From a bacterium BMS3Abin03 (lineage in GTDB: Bacteria > Bacteroidota > Ignavibacteria > Ignavibacteriales > Ignavibacteriaceae): a DNA stretch of 59,530 nt. A model generated the notes under the pieces. The model worked only from the letters and a program-made list of their open reading frames with translations, ran no database searches and was not told the DNA's origin. The translations under genes were made by a program, and so were the position numbers. How positions within the stretch are numbered: the first letter of the stretch is position 1; each line of letters starts with the position of its first letter. The stretch covers positions 1-59,530 of the forward strand of contig JAJDNK010000296.1 in NCBI GenBank assembly GCA_022340715.1, read 5' to 3'. Of the stretch, positions 54,511 to 59,530 are shown piece by piece.

Positions 54511-55506
54511 TTAAGGTATCTTTCTGAATATTGTTCTTGTTAAACCAAGTTCCATCAACAAAAGTATTAAGCCACCACCGAGCCAGCCATAAAATAATTC
54601 TTTTGGTTTTGAATAAGATGTAATTTTGATTTTTGTTTTCTCAAGATTATCTATTTTTTTATAAATTTGTTCCAAAGTACGATTATTGGTCGCTCTAAAA
54701 TATTCTCCACCTGTTATGCTGGAAATTTGTTGAAGAACATTTTCATCTATTTCTACAGGAACCATCTGGTATCGTGTACCGAATGGAGTTTTAACCGGGT
54801 AAGGCGCCTCACCTCTTGATCCGACACCGATTGTGTAGATTCTTATTCCGAACGTTTTCGCAATTTCAGCAGCAGAAATCGGATCTACCTCCCCGCTGTT
54901 GTTAACACCATCTGTAAGCAAAATGATGATCCTGCTTTTCGCGTCACTTTCTTTAAGCCTGTTTACACCGTTTGCAATTGCATTTCCAATAGCAGTACCG
55001 TCTTCGATCATTCCGCTGTGAATTTGAGATAATAAATTTCGCAGAACACTATAATCGATTGTAAGCGGACATTGGGTAAACGCCTCGCGTGCGAATACCA
55101 CAAGACCTATTCTATCAGAAGTTCTTCCTTTTATAAAATTATCAATTACATTTTTCGCTGCTTCCAGGCGATTTGGTTTTAAATCTTCAGCAAGCATACT
55201 GCCGGAAATATCGAGAACCATTGCAATATCGATTCCTTCAGCGTCAATATCTTCTCCCGATGTAAAACTTTGTGGTCGTGCTAAAGCAATAATGAACAAG
55301 CCGATTGCAATCATTCTTAAGACAAAAGGAAAATGTCTTAACCTTTCCCGCAAAGTCTTAGGAGTACTGTTTAATATTTTAACCGAAGAATATTTTACAG
55401 AAGCATATTTTTTTCTTCCTATGAAAAAGTACCAGGCAAGCAAAACCGGAATTACCAGAAGGAAATACAAAATCCAGGGATAATCAAATGTAATTCCGCT
55501 AAACAT
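54511..55506 (-). CDS. batA: BatA, von Willebrand factor A domain membrane protein
   Basis: A 331-aa protein: membrane helices at about residues 10-28 and 60-77, VWA domain about 90-290 with the MIDAS motif MVLDISGSMLAEDLKPNRLEAAK and LLTDGVNNSGE, and a last helix near 305-325 (GWLGGGLILLLMELGL). It overlaps the upstream gene by 8 bp and precedes batB by 5 bp. It is presumed to act with MoxR and DUF58 proteins in an envelope complex. Confidence 0.94.
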   Translation of the reverse strand: MFSGITFDYPWILYFLLVIPVLLAWYFFIGRKKYASVKYSSVKILNSTPKTLRERLRHFPFVLRMIAIGLFIIALARPQSFTSGEDIDAEGIDIAMVLDISGSMLAEDLKPNRLEAAKNVIDNFIKGRTSDRIGLVVFAREAFTQCPLTIDYSVLRNLLSQIHSGMIEDGTAIGNAIANGVNRLKESDAKSRIIILLTDGVNNSGEVDPISAAEIAKTFGIRIYTIGVGSRGEAPYPVKTPFGTRYQMVPVEIDENVLQQISSITGGEYFRATNNRTLEQIYKKIDNLEKTKIKITSYSKPKELFYGWLGGGLILLLMELGLTRTIFRKIP

Positions 55507-56443
55507 TTACTTCCTCCTCCTGCTCAACGACGACTGGTTCTTGTGGTATTGTTTTGTTAACTATTTCATTTGCCTGTTTCATCATTTCTTCATTTACGGA
55601 TTCCAGTGGTTGGAACTTTGCAAATTTTACAAGATCTGCATTAGAAAGGAAGTCGGAAGTAATTCCAAGAATATTTTCGGCCGCTTTTATTTGTCCTAAT
55701 TTCTGCATCGACTCGGATGTTGTTAGTTCCATTGCAGGCAGTTCAAATCTTTCCTCAAAATAGGTACGAATGATTTCAGTAATTTTTGAATGGTATTCTT
55801 TGATTTTTCCTTTTTGCCACAACTGTTCATTTGCCAGATTCTCAAGTGCAGTAAGTGCTTTAACGTGTGCAGGAATCCTGATGATTTTCTTTTCAATCGG
55901 TATTCCTGCCTTCTTTGCCTGATATCTTTTGTAAAAGTATCTACCAACAAGAATTACAATTACTGCAATCACTATCCAGAATAACAACCATTTCCAGTCG
56001 AAAGGAATTGATAATGGTGATTTTACATCTTTAATCTCTTCAGCTGTGGAAATAGGAACAGTGTGAATATTAACTATTATAGGATCAGTTTCAATTTTGT
56101 GAAGAAGTGTGTCTTGATTTTCCCTGTACATAACCGGAACCGCAGGAATTATGGCAGTAATGGAATCGTATCCCGCAAGTGTAAAAGGATAAATAATAGT
56201 TTTTGAATCTCCTTCTTCACTTGTTTTAGGTTTTCCTGTTGATATCAACTCGAGCTGAGTTAATGTATCAGGTAAAAACGGTTGAATAAGATGAATATCT
56301 TTCTTTGCAATTACTTTAATTTGGTAATAAATGTAATCACCAATAAGATAGTCACTTGTATCTGTTGAAGCACCTACAGAAATAGTTTGTGCATAAAGAT
56401 TCGCACAAAGAAAAACTGATAATCCGAATAAGAATTTTACCAT
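55499..56443 (-). CDS. Bat-operon membrane protein (DUF4381-like)
   Basis: A 314-aa protein with a signal peptide (residues 1-18, ending NLYAQ), an extracytoplasmic beta-rich domain to about 150 resembling a short BatD domain (DYLIGDYIYYQIKVIAKKDI), one membrane helix (about 157-177, FWIVIAVIVILVGRYFY) and a cytoplasmic helical part (KALTALENLANEQLWQKGKI, then the acidic end VVVEQEEEVNV). This layout is usual for the gene between DUF58 and batA. Seven bp overlap with the DUF58 gene upstream and eight with batA downstream. Confidence 0.82.
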   Translation of the reverse strand: MVKFLFGLSVFLCANLYAQTISVGASTDTSDYLIGDYIYYQIKVIAKKDIHLIQPFLPDTLTQLELISTGKPKTSEEGDSKTIIYPFTLAGYDSITAIIPAVPVMYRENQDTLLHKIETDPIIVNIHTVPISTAEEIKDVKSPLSIPFDWKWLLFWIVIAVIVILVGRYFYKRYQAKKAGIPIEKKIIRIPAHVKALTALENLANEQLWQKGKIKEYHSKITEIIRTYFEERFELPAMELTTSESMQKLGQIKAAENILGITSDFLSNADLVKFAKFQPLESVNEEMMKQANEIVNKTIPQEPVVVEQEEEVNV

Positions 56444-57312
56444 CTTCTCTCACGTAATCTGAAAAACTGAACCAATGGTTTGATATAATCTTCTCCTGTT
56501 TGAACGTAGATTTTATCAAGTCTGGATTTTAAAAACATTGAATCTCTTTTGCTGGTTTCCTGACTGCGCGCTTGCTTCATTGCCTGTCTAACTCGGCGAC
56601 TGCTTGTATCAATCCATCTTTCCGTACCGGTTTCCGCATCCGTGAATTTTACAAGACCAATTGATGGAAATTCATTTTCTCTTCTGTCATCCAAAACTAC
56701 TCCAATTAAATCGTGCTTTCTCCCAACTACTTTTAAAATTTTCTCATAACCATCATCAAGGAAATCCGAGAGAAGAAAAACAATTGAACGTTTTTTTATT
56801 GCATTGTTCATGAATTCCAGGGCAGCTTTAATATTAGTTGAATTTCCCTCCGGCTCGAATGAAAGAACTTCCCTGATTATTCTGAGTACGTGCTTATTTC
56901 CTTTTCTGGGCGGAACAAACTTTTCAATTTTATCTGTAAAAAGAATCAACCCAACTTTATCATTGTTCTTTAAAGCGGAAAAAGCAAGTATAGCACTGAG
57001 TTCTGCAGCAACCCGTTGCTTGGTTTTAGAAACAGAACCGAACATTAATGAACCACTTAAATCAACCATCAACATTACGGTTAATTCACGTTCCTCTTCA
57101 AAAACTTTAATATACGGATGACCAAATCGTGCTGTAACATTCCAATCTATATTTCTTATATCGTCACCAAATTGATATTCGCGAACTTCAGAAAACTCCA
57201 TTCCACGCCCCTTAAAAACTGAATGGTATTCACCGGAAAAGACCTGGTTCACAAGTCCTTTGGTTCTAATCTCAATTTGTCTTACTTGTTTTAATAATTC
57301 TTTTGTAAGCAT
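56437..57312 (-). CDS. DUF58 family protein (VWA-like, Bat operon)
   Basis: A 291-aa cytoplasmic protein. The DUF58 signature is SEVREYQFGDDIRNIDWNVTAR at about residues 41-62, followed by the VWA-like strand MLMVDLSGSLMFGS and LLSDFLDDGYEK. Nearly every MoxR operon has a DUF58 member next to the ATPase. It follows moxR by 85 bp and overlaps the next gene by 7 bp. It probably links the AAA+ ATPase to the membrane VWA proteins; details unknown. Confidence 0.93.
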   Translation of the reverse strand: MLTKELLKQVRQIEIRTKGLVNQVFSGEYHSVFKGRGMEFSEVREYQFGDDIRNIDWNVTARFGHPYIKVFEEERELTVMLMVDLSGSLMFGSVSKTKQRVAAELSAILAFSALKNNDKVGLILFTDKIEKFVPPRKGNKHVLRIIREVLSFEPEGNSTNIKAALEFMNNAIKKRSIVFLLSDFLDDGYEKILKVVGRKHDLIGVVLDDRRENEFPSIGLVKFTDAETGTERWIDTSSRRVRQAMKQARSQETSKRDSMFLKSRLDKIYVQTGEDYIKPLVQFFRLRERRW

Positions 57313-57397
57313 TTTTTCCTGTTCTTTCTCTTTATTATACTCTTACTCACTAATTCAATTCAAAGTAAGATTAAGAATAAGAGAAAGAGAATGATTT

Positions 57398-58381
57398 TTA
57401 CGGCACTTCAACTTTATTAAGAATTTCGTTAATGATATATTCCGAAGTGATCTCCTCTGCTTCAGCTTCATAAGTTACTGCAAGACGATGGCGAAGTACA
57501 TCGTGGCAAATTGCTCTTACGTCTTCAGGAATTACATAACCGCGTCTTTTTATAAATGCCATCGCTTTAGCTCCCAGAGATAGATTTATTGTTGCACGTG
57601 GTGATCCGCCATAGCTGATCATCTCGGCAAGATTACCAAGACCGAAGTCGGCAGGTTTACGGGTAGCAAATACGATATCAAGAATGTATTTTTCTATTTT
57701 TTCATCAACATAAACATCGTGTATCAGCTCACGTCCTCTAAGAATATCCTTTGGCGAAATAATAGGACTTACATTAATCGGCTCATTATTAACATTTCTT
57801 CGCATGATATCCAATTCTTCATTCCGTGATGGATAAGTTATTTTCACCTTAAGCATAAACCTATCCACCTGTGCTTCAGGTAGAGGATATGTTCCTTCCT
57901 GCTCAATAGGATTTTGTGTTGCAAGAACTAAAAACGGCTCTTCAAGTTTAAAGGTTTGTTCGCCAATCGTGATCTGTCTTTCCTGCATTGCTTCGAGCAA
58001 GGCACTCTGCACTTTTGCCGGCGCACGGTTAATTTCATCTGCGAGAATAAAATTAGAAAATATAGGACCTTTCCTTATAAGAAAATTTCCATCCTTCTGA
58101 TTGTAAATTTGAGTACCGATTAAATCTGCAGGAAGAAGATCAGGTGTGAACTGAATTCTCTGAAATTTTGCCTTCATAGCTGCCGAAAGTGTAGTTATTG
58201 CTAGAGTTTTAGCCAGACCTGGAACGCCTTCCAGAAGAATATGACCATTACCAAGTAAACCAACAACCAGTCTTTCGATCATTTCTCTCTGACCGACAAT
58301 TACCTTCCCTACTTCGCTGAAAAGCAGATCGATAAAGGCACTTTCATTCTTTATCTTTTCATTTAGTTCTGCAATATCCAA
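57398..58381 (-). CDS. MoxR family AAA+ ATPase
   Basis: First gene of the Bat operon, 327 aa. Walker A is in LEGVPGLAKT near residue 54-63, Walker B in FILADEINRAPAKVQSALLEAM, sensor 1 in LATQNPIEQEGTYPLPEAQVDRF, sensor 2 in GGSPRATINLSLGAKA. The start codon is TTG: no in-frame ATG lies upstream before a stop, and TGAGG stands seven bases before it. MoxR proteins act as chaperones for metal insertion or complex assembly, here probably on the BatA/BatB complex. Confidence 0.94.
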   Translation of the reverse strand: MDIAELNEKIKNESAFIDLLFSEVGKVIVGQREMIERLVVGLLGNGHILLEGVPGLAKTLAITTLSAAMKAKFQRIQFTPDLLPADLIGTQIYNQKDGNFLIRKGPIFSNFILADEINRAPAKVQSALLEAMQERQITIGEQTFKLEEPFLVLATQNPIEQEGTYPLPEAQVDRFMLKVKITYPSRNEELDIMRRNVNNEPINVSPIISPKDILRGRELIHDVYVDEKIEKYILDIVFATRKPADFGLGNLAEMISYGGSPRATINLSLGAKAMAFIKRRGYVIPEDVRAICHDVLRHRLAVTYEAEAEEITSEYIINEILNKVEVP

Positions 58382-58598
58382 GATGAAACCTCATATTTAA
58401 TTAAAAAATTGGAATATCATTGAGATTAGACGGATCGAAACATATAAATGTTGTATTTTTTAATCAAGAAATTATTGATGCCCTTATTTCAAATCCGTTA
58501 GCTACTGATATTCGTGTAGGATTGATAATTTGATTCCTGAAATAAGAATAATTTCTATTTTAATATTAATTTGCAGTGCAAAATAATAAGAATTTTAT
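58382..58598. promoter_or_regulatory. Divergent promoter region (moxR-bat operon / beta-propeller gene)
   Basis: A 217-bp AT-rich gap between divergent genes; it must contain both promoters. I cannot assign defensible -10/-35 boxes and see no strong inverted repeat. Confidence 0.4.
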
Positions 58599-59530
58599 AT
58601 GCGAATTATAAACCTCGTCATTTCCCTGATTTTGTTTTCCGTTAATTACATTTTTTCACAGGAAACGAACTTTTCACTTTTAGCAAATCTTTCTGATTAT
58701 AGAATACATGAAGAAAAATTGATGGAAACAATATCTGGAAATCCTATAACAACAGAGCTTTATAACTCATTTGTCGATTCATCAAATTCGTTGGATTCTG
58801 TAAAACTCAAAATATTAAATCCGAAAATACAGATAAGAAATGAAATAGATTTATATGATTCCACTAATTCAAAATTGCTGGTTTTAAAAGATAAAATTTA
58901 CACTGCAACTACGAATGGAACTGTTTATAGCATTTACCCAGACGGAAAAATTAACTGGCAGCACATCACCGATGCAAAAATCAGTAATTCCATTTTAGGA
59001 AGTGGCGACTTAGTAGTTGTAATGAGTGATGCAGGGGATCTTTATACGATAAACTCAAACAACGGTGATCCCGTACAATCAATAGGTATTGGTGAACCGA
59101 TTAGTTCCGACATCATTTTTACAGATATTAACTACAACGATTTAAACACCAAAGGAATTGTTTTCGGAACAGCTTACGGAAACGTTTATTGCTATGAACT
59201 ATATTCTCTTGAAATGGTTTGGGAAAACAATCTGCCGGAAGAAAAAGTTATTACAGGAACATTTTTAATAAAGGATAAAATAATTATTCAAACAGCAAAT
59301 GAAAATTATTATTGTCTTGATTCTGATAATGGCATTTTAATATGGAAATGGAAACCTAAAACAAAATCAGAAAAACAAAACTTCCGAAGTAAAGTAATTA
59401 GTAAAGGCAACTCAATTTATCTTACAGATAATGAAGGCAACTTGTATTCTATTGATCTGCTTCTCGGAACGGATAACTGGAATAAGAAAAGAGTTTACGC
59501 CTCGGAAAAAGTGTATTATGCAAATGATGA
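58599..59530 (+). CDS. Exported PQQ-type beta-propeller protein, N-terminal part
   Basis: Open to the right edge; 310 complete codons are visible with no stop. A signal peptide is clear (residues 1-20, LVISLILFSVNYIFSQ). From residue 100 onward short repeats of the PQQ_2/PQQ enzyme type appear: YTATTNGTVYSIYPDGKINW-like (here TTNGTVYSIYPDGKINW), DAGDLYTINSNNGDPV, GTAYGNVYCYELYSLEMVWE, ENYYCLDSDNGILIWKW and NEGNLYSIDLLLGTDNW, each about 40 residues apart. It is probably a periplasmic or outer-membrane propeller in the BamB-like class; enzyme function is not implied. Unrelated to the Bat operon except by position. Confidence 0.85.
   Translation, partial: MRIINLVISLILFSVNYIFSQETNFSLLANLSDYRIHEEKLMETISGNPITTELYNSFVDSSNSLDSVKLKILNPKIQIRNEIDLYDSTNSKLLVLKDKIYTATTNGTVYSIYPDGKINWQHITDAKISNSILGSGDLVVVMSDAGDLYTINSNNGDPVQSIGIGEPISSDIIFTDINYNDLNTKGIVFGTAYGNVYCYELYSLEMVWENNLPEEKVITGTFLIKDKIIIQTANENYYCLDSDNGILIWKWKPKTKSEKQNFRSKVISKGNSIYLTDNEGNLYSIDLLLGTDNWNKKRVYASEKVYYAND

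Noticed and set aside
53468..55506. BatA and BatB as one duplicated gene by assembly error
   Set aside because: The two proteins differ throughout and occupy the usual tandem position in Bat operons.

Overview
The window is AT-rich, gene-dense DNA from a Gram-negative bacterium. KdsB implies an LPS-type outer membrane, and there is a complete MoxR/DUF58/Bat aerotolerance-type operon of the Bacteroidota/Chlorobiota kind. Together with very large PAS kinases, a PPi-type phosphofructokinase and acyl-CoA/B12 metabolism, this suggests the Ignavibacteria or a neighbouring lineage. That placement is inference from gene content; no rRNA, tRNA or CRISPR array is visible in the window. Both edges cut genes: gcvP on the left and a beta-propeller protein on the right.

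Layout. 1-9272 (minus strand): DUF177-rpmF-plsX-fabH-fabD-[Cys-cluster protein]-fabG-acpP-fabF-rnc, a fatty-acid and lipid synthesis operon, followed by gcvP. 9498-20506 (plus strand): ABC-2 exporter pair, PrsW-like protease, nadD, sugar epimerase, meaB, acyl-CoA dehydrogenase, acyl-CoA carboxylase beta subunit, a small exported protein, a sigma-54 response regulator and a HIT protein. 20551-29160 (minus strand): an SOS/mutagenesis-type cassette lexA-tcmP-DUF5131-dnaE(C half)-dnaE(N half)-DUF72-dinB, interrupted by a plus-strand HigBA-like toxin-antitoxin pair whose toxin gene is frameshifted at an A9 tract. 29337-35873 (minus strand): a signalling group with a 1179-aa PAS/pseudokinase/receiver protein, a small membrane protein, a KaiC-like ATPase with a degenerate GGDEF-like tail, and a lone receiver. 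35927-44607: fatty-acid hydroxylase, dipeptide epimerase, two Na+-coupled amino-acid transporters, PPi-type PFK and a UvrD/PcrA helicase. 45020-50030: unknown protein, lone B12-binding domain, HIT protein, D-cysteine desulfhydrase/ACC deaminase-like enzyme, kdsB, plsC and an Ste24-like M48 protease. 50109-58381 (minus strand): moxR-DUF58-(BatA-linked membrane protein)-batA-batB-batC-batD-batE. 58599-end (plus strand): exported PQQ-type beta-propeller, partial.

Most striking is the lexA cassette. The replicative-type DNA polymerase III alpha homologue is encoded as two separate proteins in swapped order, with the fingers/OB half upstream of the PHP/palm half. It sits with the TcmP/three-Cys-motif pair, DUF72 and DinB. 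Dyads of the form TACA-N2-TGTA precede lexA and tcmP and are candidate LexA operators. Inside the N half, a dispersed-type palindromic repeat is read in frame as about 14 extra residues. The split is seen directly; that the halves form a working translesion polymerase, and that the whole cassette is one SOS regulon, is inference.
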